From Mycobacteroides chelonae (GTDB taxonomy: Bacteria > Actinomycetota > Actinomycetes > Mycobacteriales > Mycobacteriaceae): a stretch of DNA of 64,000 nt. Below are positions 1 through 9,694 of this stretch, piece by piece. Location of the stretch: NCBI RefSeq assembly GCF_016767715.1, contig NZ_CP050145.1, forward strand, positions 1,736,001 through 1,800,000. The letters run 5' to 3'. The translations under genes and the position numbers were made by a program. The number at the start of each line of letters is the position of its first letter. The first letter of the stretch is position 1. Under the pieces are notes generated by a model. That model saw only the letters and a program-made list of their open reading frames with translations. It was not told the origin of the DNA and did no database searches.

Positions 1-322
1 GCTGTGCGGTCGACGCCCCCGACACCGTGTTTCGGGTGTACTGCACGTGCCCGGGGGTGTCGGCGAGGATGAACGAACGCTTCGGGGTGGCGAAGTACCG
101 ATACGCCACGTCAATGGTGATGCCCTGCTCGCGCTCGGCGCGCAGGCCGTCGACAAGCAGCGAGAGGTCGGGGGCATCGAGCCCACGTGACTCGGAAGCC
201 TTTGTGACGGCATCGAATTGGTCGATGAGTACCGACTTTGTGTCGTACAGCAGCCGGCCCACCAGGGTGGACTTACCGTCGTCGACACTGCCGGCGGTGG
301 CAATGCGCAGAAGATCGCTCAT
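1..322 (-). CDS. cysN: Sulfate adenylyltransferase subunit 1 (GTPase), 5' part only
   Basis: Partial gene: only the first 107 codons are in the window, the rest lies to the left. The N-terminus carries the translation-factor-like GTPase P-loop (AGSVDDGKS, about residues 9-17), the switch region EREQGITID and the G3 motif DTPGHVQY. These are typical of CysN, which powers APS formation by CysD through GTP hydrolysis. It starts 2 nt after the cysD stop, so it is the last gene of the sirA-cysH-cysD-cysN operon seen here. In mycobacteria this protein is often a CysNC fusion with a C-terminal APS kinase; that part is outside the window, so the fusion cannot be judged. Confidence 0.93.
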   Translation of the reverse strand, partial: MSDLLRIATAGSVDDGKSTLVGRLLYDTKSVLIDQFDAVTKASESRGLDAPDLSLLVDGLRAEREQGITIDVAYRYFATPKRSFILADTPGHVQYTRNTVSGASTAQ

Positions 323-324
323 GA

Positions 325-1254
325 TCAGAAGTAGCCCTCTCGCTTGCGGTCTTCCATGGCCGCCTCGGACACTCGGTCATCGCCGCGGGTCGCGCCGCGT
401 TCGGTGATCCGCGATGCGGCCACCTCGGCGAGCACGGCATGGACGTCGGCGGCATCCGAGAGCACCGCGCCGGTGGTCGAGCCGTCGCCCACGGTGCGGT
501 ATCGCACCGAAAGTGTTTGCAGTTCTTCGCCGTCGCGTGGTCCACCCCAGGGTCCGGGGGTCAGCAGCATGCCGTCGCGGTTGAATACCTCGCGCTCGTG
601 GGCGTAGTAGAGGTCGGCCAGCTGTACGTTTTCGCGAGCGATGTAGCGCCACACGTCCAACTCGGTCCAGTTGCTGATCGGGAACACCCGGACGTGCTCG
701 CCCGGGGCGTGCCGGCCGTTGTAGAGGCTCCACAGCTCGGGACGCTGCTTCTTGGGATCCCACTGGCCGAACGCGTTGCGCAGACTGAAGATGCGCTCCT
801 TGGCGCGCGAGCGCTCCTCGTCGCGACGTCCTCCACCGAGCACCGCGTCGAACTTGTTGTCGGTGATGGCCTCGAGCAGCGGGATGGTCTGCAACGGATT
901 GCGGATTCCGTCGGGCCGCTCGGTCAGGCGGCCGTCGGCCAGGTAGTCCTCTACTTTCGCGACGACCAGGCGCAAGTTGTGGCGTTCGACGATCTCGTCG
1001 CGGAAGTCCAGCACCTCGGGCAGGTTGTGTCCGGTGTCGACGTGCAGCAGCGCGAAGGGAAGCGGTGCGGGCCAGAAGGCCTTGAGCGCGGTGTGCAACA
1101 GCACCGTCGAATCCTTGCCGCCGGAGAACAGCAGCACCGGGCGCTCGAACTCGCCGGCCACCTCACGAATGATGTGAATCGACTCGGATTCGAGGTCGGT
1201 CAGTGTTTCCGTCTGATTCAACACAGACTCCATTTCGGTCTCCGTTGTCGTCAT
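325..1254 (-). CDS. cysD: Sulfate adenylyltransferase subunit 2
   Basis: 309 aa ATP sulfurylase small subunit. With CysN it converts sulfate and ATP to adenosine 5'-phosphosulfate. The PP-loop SGGKDS is at residues 44-49, followed by HVDTGHN near 68 and the conserved [16 protein letters not shown] stretch near 130; the C-terminus DRKREGYF is the family ending. The start ATG overlaps the cysH stop by the ATGA arrangement, indicating translational coupling. A longer in-frame reading upstream only runs through cysH in the wrong frame. The order cysH-cysD-cysN places APS synthesis and reduction in one transcript. Confidence 0.95.
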   Translation of the reverse strand: MTTTETEMESVLNQTETLTDLESESIHIIREVAGEFERPVLLFSGGKDSTVLLHTALKAFWPAPLPFALLHVDTGHNLPEVLDFRDEIVERHNLRLVVAKVEDYLADGRLTERPDGIRNPLQTIPLLEAITDNKFDAVLGGGRRDEERSRAKERIFSLRNAFGQWDPKKQRPELWSLYNGRHAPGEHVRVFPISNWTELDVWRYIARENVQLADLYYAHEREVFNRDGMLLTPGPWGGPRDGEELQTLSVRYRTVGDGSTTGAVLSDAADVHAVLAEVAASRITERGATRGDDRVSEAAMEDRKREGYF

Positions 1255-1964
1255 GAGGCGTGCAGCCCACATTCGGTCTTGGCCATGCCTTGCCAGCGGC
1301 CGCTGCGCGCGTCGGCGCCCAGTGCCGGTTTGGCCGTGCACGGGGCACAGCCGATCGACGGATAGCCCTCGTCCACAAGCGGATTCACCAGGGTGCCGTG
1401 CTCGTCGATGTACTTCTGCATGTCCTCGTCGGTCCATGCGGCGATCGCGTTGATCTTCACCAGCCCGAACGCCTCGTCGAAGCTGATCAGCGGTGCGTTC
1501 GCGCGCGTCGGGGCGTCGACGCGGCGCAACCCGGTCACCCACGCGGAGTATCCGGAGAGCGACTTGCGCAGCGGCACAACCTTACGGAGACGGCAGCATT
1601 CGCCGGGGTTGCTCGCGAACAGGTCCTTTCCCACTAGCTCGTTCTGCTGCGCCACCGTCTGCTCGGGAGCCACATTGACGATGTGGATGTCGTACACCGA
1701 TTCCACGGCGTCGCGTGTGCCGATCGTCTCGGCGAAGTGGTATCCGGTGTCCAGGAACAAGACGTCGACGCCCGGACGCACTTGTACGGCAAGGTCGATG
1801 AGTACGGCGTCCTGCATGTTGGAGGCGACGACGTACTCGCCGCTGAAGTTCTCGTCGGTCCAGCGCAGCAGTTCCTCGGCAGAGGCATCCTGCAGTTCGG
1901 CAGCGCCGCGCTCGGCCAGCTCGCGCAGCTGGTCGAGGTTCTTCTGGCCCTCCAGCACGCTCAT
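1251..1964 (-). CDS. cysH: Adenylyl-sulfate (APS) reductase
   Basis: 237 aa thioredoxin-dependent reductase giving sulfite from APS. It has the [4Fe-4S] ligand pairs of APS-type reductases (Cys-Cys at 123-124 and Cys206-x2-Cys209) and the C-terminal catalytic ECGLH motif (Cys232), so APS rather than PAPS is the expected substrate. The chosen ATG gives a protein starting MSVLEGQ and overlaps the sirA stop by ATGA; a start 11 codons upstream would sit inside sirA. It receives APS from CysD/CysN and hands sulfite to SirA, both in the same operon. Confidence 0.94.
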   Translation of the reverse strand: MSVLEGQKNLDQLRELAERGAAELQDASAEELLRWTDENFSGEYVVASNMQDAVLIDLAVQVRPGVDVLFLDTGYHFAETIGTRDAVESVYDIHIVNVAPEQTVAQQNELVGKDLFASNPGECCRLRKVVPLRKSLSGYSAWVTGLRRVDAPTRANAPLISFDEAFGLVKINAIAAWTDEDMQKYIDEHGTLVNPLVDEGYPSIGCAPCTAKPALGADARSGRWQGMAKTECGLHAS

Positions 1965-3643
1965 CGCAGATCCGCCTCCTCGGCCCGAACTGCCCACTGC
2001 GCGAAGCGCTCTCCGTCGGTGCGCTGCTTCACGAAGTTGCGGACCACCCGGTCGATGTAATCGCCGAGTTCGGTGCTGGTGACCTTGTGCTGACGCAGCT
2101 TGCGGCCGAATCCGCTATCCAGGCCAAGGCTTCCGCCCAAGTGCACTTGGAACCCCTCGACGCTGTTGCCCTCGCCGTCATCGACCATCTGGCCCTTGAA
2201 GCCGATGTCTGCGACCTGCGAACGCGCGCACGAGTTGGGGCAGCCGTTGATGTTGATGGTGACCGGAGTATCCAGTTGCGCGTTGAGATCGTCCAGCCGC
2301 TTGTCCAGCTCGGGCACCAGATCCTGTGCCCGCTTGCGGGTTTCGGTGAACGACAGCTTGCAGAACTCGATACCGGTGCAGGCCATCAGGTTCTTGCGCC
2401 AGTGCGACGGACGCGACGGCAACCCGAGCGCGTCCAGTGCTGCCGTGAGCTCCGCCAGGTTCTCATCGGGGACGTCGAGGATGATCAGCTTCTGGTACGG
2501 CGTGAACCTGACCCGGTTGGATCCCGCCTTCTCGGCGATGTCGGCGACCGCCGACAAGATGGTGCCGGACACTCGGCCCGCGATGGGGGAGACACCAACG
2601 GCGTTGAGCCCGTTCTTGAGTCGCTGCACACCGACGTGGTCGATGGGCCGCAGCGGCTGCACCGGGGCGGGCCCGTCGATGAGCGGGCGCTTCAGGTATT
2701 CGGTCTCGAGAACCTCGCGGAACTTCTCGACGCCCCAGTCCTTGACCAAGAACTTCAACCGGGCCTTGGCGCGCAGACGGCGGTAGCCGTAGTCACGGAA
2801 GATGCTGACGACGCCCTCCCACACGTCGGGAACCTCATCCAGTGGCACCCACACCCCGAGGCGCTGCGCCAGCATGGGGTTGGTCGACAGGCCGCCGCCC
2901 ACCCACAAGTCCAGGCCCGGGCCGTGCTCGGGGTGCACCACGCCGATGAAGGCGACGTCGTTGATCTCGTGCACCACATCCTGCAGACCGGAAATGGCCG
3001 TCTTGAACTTGCGGGGAAGGTTCGCGTACTCCTTTTTCCCGATGTAGCGGCGCACGATCTCGTCGATGGCCGGCGTCGGATCGAGCACCTCGTCCAGGGA
3101 CTCACCGGCGAGCGGCGAGCCCAGGATCACGCGGGGGCAGTCGCCGCAGGCCTGCGTGGTGTGCAGACCCACCTCGTCGAGACGGCGCCAGATCTCCGGC
3201 ATGTCCTCGACCCGGATCCAGTGGTACTGCACGTTCTCGCGGTCCGAGAGGTCGGCGGTGTCCCGCGCGTACGTGGTGGACAGATCACCCAGGGTGCGAA
3301 GCGCCTGAGTCGTCAATGCGCCGCCGTCTGAACGCACCCGCAGCATGAAGTGATCGTCTTCGAGCATGTCGGTGTTCTCGTCACCGGTCCAGGAGCCGTC
3401 GAAACCCGGCTTGCGCTGGGTGTACAGACCCCACCAGCGGAAGCGGCCACGCAGGTCGGTCTTGTCGATGCTCTCGAAGCCCTTGTGGGCGTAGATGGTT
3501 TCGATGCGCTCCCGCACGTTCAGCGGGTGATCGTCCTTCTTGGCTTGCTCATTGGGGTTCAGCGGCTCGTGTTCTCCGAGGGCCCACTGGCCCTCGCTGC
3601 GCTGTTGCTTCGGGCGAGCGGGCCGGGTCTCGCTGGTGGTCAT
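1961..3643 (-). CDS. sirA: Ferredoxin-dependent sulfite reductase
   Basis: 560 aa siroheme/[4Fe-4S] enzyme reducing sulfite to sulfide; the M. tuberculosis orthologue is called nirA. Two ferredoxin-like half domains and two SiR/NiR repeats are readable. The cluster ligands are Cys422-x5-Cys428 and Cys468-x3-Cys472 (NGCPNSC). The Tyr in WGLYTQR and the Cys in TQACGDCPR are the positions that form the unusual Tyr-Cys crosslink in the tuberculosis enzyme. Start ATG has an AGGAG-like site 6-7 nt upstream; the 45 extra upstream codons in frame run through the leader region. First structural gene of the sulfate assimilation operon. Confidence 0.94.
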   Translation of the reverse strand: MTTSETRPARPKQQRSEGQWALGEHEPLNPNEQAKKDDHPLNVRERIETIYAHKGFESIDKTDLRGRFRWWGLYTQRKPGFDGSWTGDENTDMLEDDHFMLRVRSDGGALTTQALRTLGDLSTTYARDTADLSDRENVQYHWIRVEDMPEIWRRLDEVGLHTTQACGDCPRVILGSPLAGESLDEVLDPTPAIDEIVRRYIGKKEYANLPRKFKTAISGLQDVVHEINDVAFIGVVHPEHGPGLDLWVGGGLSTNPMLAQRLGVWVPLDEVPDVWEGVVSIFRDYGYRRLRAKARLKFLVKDWGVEKFREVLETEYLKRPLIDGPAPVQPLRPIDHVGVQRLKNGLNAVGVSPIAGRVSGTILSAVADIAEKAGSNRVRFTPYQKLIILDVPDENLAELTAALDALGLPSRPSHWRKNLMACTGIEFCKLSFTETRKRAQDLVPELDKRLDDLNAQLDTPVTININGCPNSCARSQVADIGFKGQMVDDGEGNSVEGFQVHLGGSLGLDSGFGRKLRQHKVTSTELGDYIDRVVRNFVKQRTDGERFAQWAVRAEEADLR

Positions 3644-3749
3644 GGTGCTCCTCAGAAAGGCAGGCACAGTCGTGGGCGACACACCGGGGGCTGACCGGAG
3701 GCGCAAATCCTCACGACCGTTTGGGTGGCAGACGGGTAGGACTACGTCA
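3644..3749 (-). promoter_or_regulatory. Untranslated segment between leader ORF and sirA, probable attenuator
   Basis: The 106 nt between the leader peptide stop and the sirA ATG contain an inverted repeat GTCGTG/CACGAC (arms at 3669-3674 and 3712-3717) and end in the sirA ribosome binding site. Such pairing could expose or hide the sirA initiation region depending on ribosome stalling in the leader. There is no U-run typical of an intrinsic terminator, and no riboswitch consensus was recognised. Confidence 0.4.
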
Positions 3750-3830
3750 CTAAGGGAGACAACACGCGCTACAGACACGCTTCAGGTCGATGTGTCGCCG
3801 CGCGACAAGAGGGACCTGATGTGTGCTCAC
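3750..3830 (-). CDS. Cysteine-rich leader peptide upstream of sirA
   Basis: A 26-residue reading frame beginning with GTG, in the order ...VARRHIDLKR followed by VCSACCLP and a TAG stop. The RR-H-x-D-L-x-R-V core is the hallmark of the short actinobacterial leader peptides found ahead of sulfur and transport operons. Three of the last seven residues are cysteine. In mycobacteria such leaderless poly-Cys ORFs are known to attenuate downstream cysteine-biosynthesis genes when charged Cys-tRNA is plentiful. No Shine-Dalgarno is visible before the GTG and a weak CACAAT lies about 7 nt upstream, consistent with leaderless translation. The stop is 106 nt before the sirA ATG. A longer in-frame extension exists but is poorly coding-like. 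Confidence 0.75.
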   Translation of the reverse strand: MSTHQVPLVARRHIDLKRVCSACCLP

Positions 3831-3979
3831 CCGGCCAATTGTGCCATGAGAAACTGGCACCCCACACGACCGGGTCGTAATTCCGCTCATTGTGAGCAAA
3901 ACCTCTATTGGGCTTGGGGGATTCCCGCTATTGACCGCGCAGATTTTTTCTGCCGTCGACCCTGGCACACACTGGACCG

Positions 3980-5155
3980 GTGAGACCCGAAACGATTGCC
4001 GCCCTGCCGGCCCTGGTGCCGGCGCCGGGACGCCCGTTCGGGATCTATGTGCATGTTCCTTTCTGTGCCACACGCTGCGGATACTGCGATTTCAACACCT
4101 ACACCGCCGACGAACTCGGCGACGGCACCTCGCCCGCGGGCTGGCTTGAGGCGCTGCGTGCCGAGCTCGGCCTGGCCGCACGGACCCTGGACGGAAAACC
4201 GCCGGTGGAAACCGTGTTCGTCGGGGGCGGGACGCCCTCGCTGTTGGGTGGTTCCGGGCTCGCAGAGGTGCTCGCCGCGATCGGAGCCCACTTCACGTTG
4301 GCACCGGGTGCCGAGGTCACTACCGAGGCCAACCCCGAATCGACCTCGCCGGCGTTCTTCGAGACGATTCGGGCCGCCGGATACACCCGGGTCTCGTTGG
4401 GCATGCAGTCCGCGGCCCCGCATGTGCTGGCGACGCTGGACCGGGTGCATGCGCCCGGAAGGGCGGTGGCGGCGGCGCGGGAAGCGCGTGCGGCCGGTCT
4501 TGAGCACGTCAATCTCGACCTCATCTATGGCACCCCGGGCGAAACCGACGATGACCTGCGCCGGTCCATCGATGCGGTGCTCGACGCCGGGGTGGACCAC
4601 GTGTCGGCGTATGCGCTGGTCGTCGAGGAGGGCACCGCGCTGGCCCGGCGTGTGCGGCGCGGCGAGCTGCCTAATCCCGATGAGGACGCCCTGGCCGACC
4701 GGTATCAGCTGCTGGACACGGCGCTGTCGCAGGCCGGACTGAGCTGGTACGAGGTGTCCAACTGGGCACGCCCCGGGGGGCAGTGCCGTCATAACCTCGG
4801 GTACTGGGCCGGCGGCGACTGGTGGGGTGCCGGGCCGGGTGCGCACGGACACGTCAACGGGGTGCGGTGGTGGAACGTCAAGCACCCCAACACCTACGCC
4901 AAGCAGCTGGGTGAGGGGCAGCTTCCCGTCGGCGGGCACGAGGTCCTCGGCCCGGCCGAACGGCACACCGAGGATGTGCTGCTGGCGGTGCGGCTGAATA
5001 CGGGAATCGCCTTGGCGGACTTGACTGTTGAGGAGCGTGGCCGGGTGCCTGCGGTAGTGTCCGGGGGACTGGCACGACTGGTGGATGACCGGCTGGTGCT
5101 CACCGATCAGGGGCGCCTGCTGGCCGATGGCGTGGTGCGCACCATCCTGGACTAG
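3980..5155 (+). CDS. hemW: Radical SAM heme chaperone HemW
   Basis: 391 aa. The radical-SAM cluster motif is Cys29-x3-Cys33-x2-Cys36 (CATRCGYC) preceded by YVHVPFC. The residue two after the last Cys is Phe (CDF), as in HemW, rather than the fourth Cys of oxygen-independent coproporphyrinogen oxidase HemN. The likely role is therefore heme handling rather than porphyrin oxidation, although M. tuberculosis Rv2388c is labelled hemN. GTG start. Divergent from the sirA leader with about 150 nt between, so the two units probably have back-to-back promoters. Ends 6 nt before the convergent downstream gene. Confidence 0.92.
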   Translation: MRPETIAALPALVPAPGRPFGIYVHVPFCATRCGYCDFNTYTADELGDGTSPAGWLEALRAELGLAARTLDGKPPVETVFVGGGTPSLLGGSGLAEVLAAIGAHFTLAPGAEVTTEANPESTSPAFFETIRAAGYTRVSLGMQSAAPHVLATLDRVHAPGRAVAAAREARAAGLEHVNLDLIYGTPGETDDDLRRSIDAVLDAGVDHVSAYALVVEEGTALARRVRRGELPNPDEDALADRYQLLDTALSQAGLSWYEVSNWARPGGQCRHNLGYWAGGDWWGAGPGAHGHVNGVRWWNVKHPNTYAKQLGEGQLPVGGHEVLGPAERHTEDVLLAVRLNTGIALADLTVEERGRVPAVVSGGLARLVDDRLVLTDQGRLLADGVVRTILD

Positions 5156-5161
5156 CGCCGG

Positions 5162-5470
5162 CTAAACAGACCGTAGCTGATCCATATCGAAAACCCTGGC
5201 GTGCAACACGACCCGATTACGCAGCGCGGCGCGCACGGCGCGATGCAGCCCGTCCTCCAGGTAGGTGACACCCTGCCATTTCACCGCGTGCGGAAACAGG
5301 TCTCCGTAGAATGTGGAGTCCTCACTGAGCAGCCGGTCCAAGGCGAGCACCGTGGTGGTGGTGACGAGTTCATCGAGTCGGATCTGCCGGGGCGGGATGC
5401 GTGACCAATCCCTGGTCGATAGCCCGTGTTCTGGATACGGCTTCCCCTCACGGACACCTTTGAAGATCAC
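5162..5470 (-). CDS. Conserved mycobacterial small protein (Rv2375-like)
   Basis: 102 aa, soluble, no signal peptide. The segment DLFPHAVKWQGVTYLEDGLHRAVRAALR is typical of a family conserved across mycobacteria at this same spot next to hrcA. Homologues are sometimes labelled VapB-type antitoxin, but no toxin partner is adjacent, so the function is left open. The GTG start at 5470 follows GGAG by 8-9 nt and gives the family length (about 100 aa). The frame stays open upstream, but a longer start would run into the divergent hrcA coding region. Confidence 0.8.
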   Translation of the reverse strand: MIFKGVREGKPYPEHGLSTRDWSRIPPRQIRLDELVTTTTVLALDRLLSEDSTFYGDLFPHAVKWQGVTYLEDGLHRAVRAALRNRVVLHARVFDMDQLRSV

Positions 5471-5594
5471 CGCAAACCACTCCGTAATGATCCCGCCATA
5501 ACACCTGAGGTTAGCGTGGACGGCCGTGGTGGAGGGTTGGGGCAGCCTGGCCCCGTAAAATGAGAGGCAAATCGCTGCTCCGAGGGAGGTGACC

Positions 5595-6620
5595 ATGGCC
5601 AGTGCCGATGACAGACGCTTCGAGGTGCTGCGCGCCATCGTCGCCGATTACGTCACCACCAAGGAGCCGATCGGCTCCAAGGCCCTGGTCGACAGGCACG
5701 GACTCGGGGTTTCCAGCGCCACCGTCCGCAACGACATGGCAGTACTGGAGGCAGAGGGCTACATCGCGCAGCCGCACACCAGTTCAGGACGCATTCCAAC
5801 GGAAAAGGGCTACCGCGAATTCGTCAACCGGCTCGAGGACGTCAAACCGCTTTCGGGCGCCGAACGCAAGGCCATCCTGAACTTCCTGGAAGGCGGCGTC
5901 GACCTGGATGATGTGTTGCGCCGCGCGGTGCGGCTGCTGGCGCAGATGACTCGTCAGGTTGCCGTGGTGCAGTACCCGACGCTGTCCTCGTCGAGCGTGC
6001 GTCACCTGGAAGTGGTGCTGCTGACCCCGGCCCGGCTGTTGTTGGTGGTCATCACCGACACCGGAAGGGTTGATCAGCGGATTGTCGAGCTGGGCGACGT
6101 CATCAACGACGAGCAGCTCGGCCGCCTTCGGGTGCTGCTGGGCGCGGCCCTGGACGGCAAGAAGTTGTCGGCGGCCTCGGTGGCCGTTGCCGAGCTGGCC
6201 GAACAGTCCGACGATGACCTGCGCAATCCCCTCACGCGCGCGGCGACGGTGCTGGTGGAAACGCTCGTCGAGCATCACGAGGAACGCCTGCTGCTCGGCG
6301 GCACCGCCAACCTGACCCGCAACGCGGGCGATTTCGGCGGCCAGCTGCGCACCGTGTTGGAGGCGCTGGAGGAGCAGGTGGTGGTGTTGCGCTTGCTCGC
6401 CGCACAGCAGGAGGCCGGCCGGGTCACCGTGCACATCGGTCATGAAACCGCTGCTGAGCAGATGATCGGCACCTCCGTTGTCTCCACCCCGTATGGTGCG
6501 GGCGGAGCGGTGTTCGGCGGTATGGGTGTGCTGGGGCCCACACGGATGGACTACCCGGGAACCATCGCGAACGTCGCGGCGGTTGCCATGTATATCGGCG
6601 AAGTGCTAGCCAATCGCTAG
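5595..6620 (+). CDS. hrcA: Heat-inducible transcription repressor HrcA
   Basis: 341 aa repressor that binds CIRCE operators and controls chaperone genes with help from GroEL. The N-terminal winged helix is intact (residues about 5-75, with [19 protein letters not shown] and the [15 protein letters not shown] wing), followed by the GAF-like and dimerisation domains ending [20 protein letters not shown] chosen because AGGGAGG sits 5 nt upstream; a GTG two codons earlier overlaps that site. No CIRCE is visible in its own upstream region, but one lies between hsp20 and the HspR-like gene at 53003-53029. Followed closely by dnaJ2, the usual mycobacterial pairing. Confidence 0.95.
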   Translation: MASADDRRFEVLRAIVADYVTTKEPIGSKALVDRHGLGVSSATVRNDMAVLEAEGYIAQPHTSSGRIPTEKGYREFVNRLEDVKPLSGAERKAILNFLEGGVDLDDVLRRAVRLLAQMTRQVAVVQYPTLSSSSVRHLEVVLLTPARLLLVVITDTGRVDQRIVELGDVINDEQLGRLRVLLGAALDGKKLSAASVAVAELAEQSDDDLRNPLTRAATVLVETLVEHHEERLLLGGTANLTRNAGDFGGQLRTVLEALEEQVVVLRLLAAQQEAGRVTVHIGHETAAEQMIGTSVVSTPYGAGGAVFGGMGVLGPTRMDYPGTIANVAAVAMYIGEVLANR

Positions 6621-6654
6621 CAGTATGTGAACTAGACAGGACGTAACAGGCACA

Positions 6655-7800
6655 GTGGCGCGTGATTACTACGGCATCCTCGGGGTGAGCAAGGGTGCCA
6701 GCGACAGCGAGCTCAAGCGGGCGTACCGCAAGCTCGCCCGCGAGCTGCACCCCGACATCAACCCCGACGAGCAGGCGCAGGCGCGCTTCAAGGAGGTCAG
6801 CATCGCCTACGAGGTGCTGACCGATCCGGAGAAGCGGCGCGTCGTCGACCTCGGAGGCGACCCGCTGGAGAACGGCGGCGGTGGCAACGGGTTCGGCGGT
6901 TTCGGTTCGGGCTTCGGTGGCCTGGGCGACGTCTTCGAGGCCTTCTTCGGCGGTTCGGCCGGCGGATCACGTGGTCCGCGCGGCCGGGTGCAGCCCGGGT
7001 CCGACTCTCTGCTGCGGATGCGCCTGGAACTGGTGGAATGCGCGACCGGCGTCAGCAAGCAGGTGACGGTCGACACCGCGATTCTGTGCGACGGATGTGC
7101 GGGCAAGGGCACCCACGGAAACTCGGCACCGAGCGCCTGCGAGACCTGTGGTGGACGTGGCGAGGTGCAGACAGTCCAGCGGTCCCTGCTTGGCCAGGTG
7201 TTGACCTCGCGCCCCTGCCCGACGTGCCAGGGGGCCGGAGAGGTCATCACCGATCCGTGCCACAAGTGCGGTGGCGACGGCCGGGTGCGCGCGCGTCGCG
7301 AGATCACGGTCAAGATCCCGGCCGGTGTCGGCGACGGTATGCGAGTGCGCCTTGCTGCGCAGGGTGAGGTCGGCCCCGGTGGCGGACCGGCCGGTGACCT
7401 GTATGTCGAGGTGCACGAGAAGCCACATGACGTGTTCATTCGTGACGGGGACGACCTGCACTTCACGGTCCGCGTCCCGATGGTGGAGGCGGCGCTGGGT
7501 ACCAGCGTGTCCGTCGACGCCATCCTCGACGGCGACACCACCATCAAGGTCGAGCCAGGCTCGCAGCCCGGATCGGTGGTGACGCTGCGCGGTAAGGGCA
7601 TGCCCCATTTGCGCACCGGTGTACGCGGCAACCTGCACGCCCACCTGGACGTGGTGGTGCCAACCCGGCTGGACTCCAAGGAGCGTGAGCTCTTGAAGGA
7701 CTTCCGGACCCGTCACAAGGACGGCGCCGAGGTCGTGTGGGCAGAATCCGCATCCGGCGGGGTGTTCTCGCGGCTGCGCGAGGCGTTCACGGGCCGGTAA
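6655..7800 (+). CDS. dnaJ2: Molecular chaperone DnaJ2
   Basis: 381 aa type I J-protein. J domain at residues 1-70 with the HPD tripeptide (ELHPDIN), then a Gly/Phe-rich linker, then four CxxCxGxG zinc repeats ([32 protein letters not shown]) and the C-terminal substrate-binding region. It stimulates DnaK ATPase and presents unfolded clients. GTG start, 34 nt after hrcA and likely cotranscribed with it. The downstream rsmE gene begins 3 nt after its stop. Confidence 0.95.
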   Translation: MARDYYGILGVSKGASDSELKRAYRKLARELHPDINPDEQAQARFKEVSIAYEVLTDPEKRRVVDLGGDPLENGGGGNGFGGFGSGFGGLGDVFEAFFGGSAGGSRGPRGRVQPGSDSLLRMRLELVECATGVSKQVTVDTAILCDGCAGKGTHGNSAPSACETCGGRGEVQTVQRSLLGQVLTSRPCPTCQGAGEVITDPCHKCGGDGRVRARREITVKIPAGVGDGMRVRLAAQGEVGPGGGPAGDLYVEVHEKPHDVFIRDGDDLHFTVRVPMVEAALGTSVSVDAILDGDTTIKVEPGSQPGSVVTLRGKGMPHLRTGVRGNLHAHLDVVVPTRLDSKERELLKDFRTRHKDGAEVVWAESASGGVFSRLREAFTGR

Positions 7801-7803
7801 TCG

Positions 7804-8604
7804 ATGGCGGCAGCCACGATCTTCTACGTTGACCACGTCCCCGCCGCCGGTGAACGGATAATCCTCGACGGCGATGAGGGTCATCACGCGACGCGGGTGC
7901 TGCGCATGCGGGTCGGTGAGCCGGTCATGGTGTGCGATGGCGCGGGCGAGGTCGGTGACGGCGTGGTCGCCTCCGTTGAGCGCGCCACATTGTCGATCGA
8001 GGTGACCGGACGCTGGGGCGTGGTCGCCGCGGCGCCCAAAGTGACTGTGGTGCAAGCGCTTCCCAAATCCGATCGCTCCGAGCTCGCTGTCGACCTGGCG
8101 GTGGAGGCCGGTGCCGACGAGATCGTCCCGTGGCAGGCGCAGCGATGTGTGTCGCGCTGGGACGCAAAGGCGGCGAAGGGGCAGCAGCGTTGGGAGGCGG
8201 TGGCGCGGGCGGCGTCGCGCCAGTCCCGGCGGGCCTTCGTGCCGACGGTGTCCGAACTGCACTCCACCGCGCAGCTGGCTGAGCTGGTTCGGGCGCGGAT
8301 CGCCGACGGCGCCATCGTGCTGGTGCTGCATGAATCGGCTGATTCCGGGCTGAGTGCTTTGGGTGAGCGGCTGTCCGCGTCGTCGTCGGTGGTCTTGATC
8401 GTGGGCCCCGAGGGGGGTGTCGCCGACGAGGAGCTGGGAGTTTTGACCGACGCGGGCGCGGCCGCCGTGCGTTTGGGTCCGACGGTGTTGCGCACGTCCA
8501 GTGCCGCTGCCGTCGCGCTGGGCGCGCTCGGGGTGCTCACGGATCGGTGGGCGGGCGGTCCGCTGACGCACAAAGGCGTGGAGGCTGACGGTTGCCAGCG
8601 GTAA
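7804..8604 (+). CDS. rsmE: 16S rRNA (uracil1498-N3)-methyltransferase
   Basis: 266 aa SPOUT-class methyltransferase. An N-terminal PUA-like part (FYVDHVP...GHHATRVLRMRVGE) is followed by the knotted SAM-binding half with LIVGPEGGVADEE and LGPTVLRTSSAA, both diagnostic of RsmE. It methylates U1498 in the decoding region of 16S rRNA. The last 20 residues are poorly conserved-looking. It begins 3 nt after dnaJ2 and precedes phoH/ybeY, so the local theme is protein quality control and ribosome maturation. Confidence 0.93.
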   Translation: MAAATIFYVDHVPAAGERIILDGDEGHHATRVLRMRVGEPVMVCDGAGEVGDGVVASVERATLSIEVTGRWGVVAAAPKVTVVQALPKSDRSELAVDLAVEAGADEIVPWQAQRCVSRWDAKAAKGQQRWEAVARAASRQSRRAFVPTVSELHSTAQLAELVRARIADGAIVLVLHESADSGLSALGERLSASSSVVLIVGPEGGVADEELGVLTDAGAAAVRLGPTVLRTSSAAAVALGALGVLTDRWAGGPLTHKGVEADGCQR

Positions 8605-8650
8605 ACTCGAAGCAACTTCACAACCCAAGAAAGCAGGCGACCGTAACCAC

Positions 8651-9694
8651 GTGACGAGCCGAGAACAAGGTGCCGCTGCGCCGGCTTCGGAAGTACGCAG
8701 CAGCGTCGAGATTCCGAATGACCTCATCATGGGCCTGCTGGGTTCAGCCGATGAAAACCTGCGAGAGCTTGAGGACGTCCTTCCCGTCGATGTCCACGCC
8801 CGCGGAAACACCATCACCTTCACGGGCGAGCCCGCCGATATCGCGCTTGCCGAGCGGGTGATCTCCGAGCTGATCGTGATCGCCCGGCGCGGTCAGCAGC
8901 TCACGCCGTCGACCGTGCGGCACACGGCGGGGATGCTGACCGGCGATGGGGACGAATCACCCGCCGAGGTGCTGAGCCTGGACATCCTGTCGCGGCGCGG
9001 CAAGACGATCCGGCCAAAGACGTTGAACCAGAAGCGTTATGTGGACGCGATCGACGCCAACACGATCGTCTTCGGCATCGGCCCGGCCGGTACCGGTAAG
9101 ACGTACCTGGCAATGGCCAAGGCGGTCAACGCCTTACAGAGCAAGCAAGTCACTCGCATCATCCTGACGCGCCCGGCCGTGGAGGCGGGGGAGCGGCTGG
9201 GATTCCTGCCCGGCACGCTCAGCGAGAAGATCGACCCGTACTTGCGGCCCCTGTACGACGCGCTGCACGACATGATGGATCCCGAGCTGATTCCCAAGCT
9301 GATGGATGCCGGGGTCATCGAGGTCGCGCCGCTGGCCTACATGCGAGGCCGGACCATCAACGACGCGTTCATCATTCTCGACGAGGCGCAGAACACCACC
9401 GCCGAGCAGATGAAGATGTTCCTCACCCGGCTGGGCTTCGGCTCCAAGATCGTGGTGACCGGTGACATCACTCAGGTCGACCTGCCCGGCAACGCCCGTT
9501 CCGGGCTGCGCGCGGCCATGGACATCCTCGACAATATCGAGGGAATTCACTTCTCGGAGTTGACCAGTGCCGATGTGGTGCGCCACCGGCTGGTCTCGGA
9601 GATCGTGGATGCCTACGCGCGGTTTGAGGACTCGGACTTGACAGGCAACCGCGCGCAGCGACGCGCGTCGGGGAACCGGAGCCGGCACCGATGA
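8651..9694 (+). CDS. phoH: PhoH-family ATPase
   Basis: 347 aa. An N-terminal KH-like segment precedes the ATPase with Walker A GPAGTGKT (144-151) and Walker [11 protein letters not shown] (about 236-245), and the conserved [17 protein letters not shown]. PhoH proteins are RNA-linked ATPases; genetic linkage to ybeY is very widespread and suggests a role in rRNA or mRNA processing. GTG start. The stop overlaps the ybeY start by ATGA, implying coupled translation. Confidence 0.93.
   Translation: MTSREQGAAAPASEVRSSVEIPNDLIMGLLGSADENLRELEDVLPVDVHARGNTITFTGEPADIALAERVISELIVIARRGQQLTPSTVRHTAGMLTGDGDESPAEVLSLDILSRRGKTIRPKTLNQKRYVDAIDANTIVFGIGPAGTGKTYLAMAKAVNALQSKQVTRIILTRPAVEAGERLGFLPGTLSEKIDPYLRPLYDALHDMMDPELIPKLMDAGVIEVAPLAYMRGRTINDAFIILDEAQNTTAEQMKMFLTRLGFGSKIVVTGDITQVDLPGNARSGLRAAMDILDNIEGIHFSELTSADVVRHRLVSEIVDAYARFEDSDLTGNRAQRRASGNRSRHR

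Noticed and set aside
439..1365. Long plus-strand frame of about 308 codons opposite cysD
   Set aside because: It is antisense to a fully convincing cysD/cysH pair, and its translation has no recognisable domain and shadow-like composition.
3644..3979. SAM-type riboswitch upstream of sirA
   Set aside because: No riboswitch core could be recognised; the cysteine-rich leader ORF explains the region better.
5471..5594. CIRCE element in front of hrcA
   Set aside because: No TTAGCACTC-N9-GAGTGCTAA-like sequence is present; hrcA does not seem to be autoregulated through CIRCE here.
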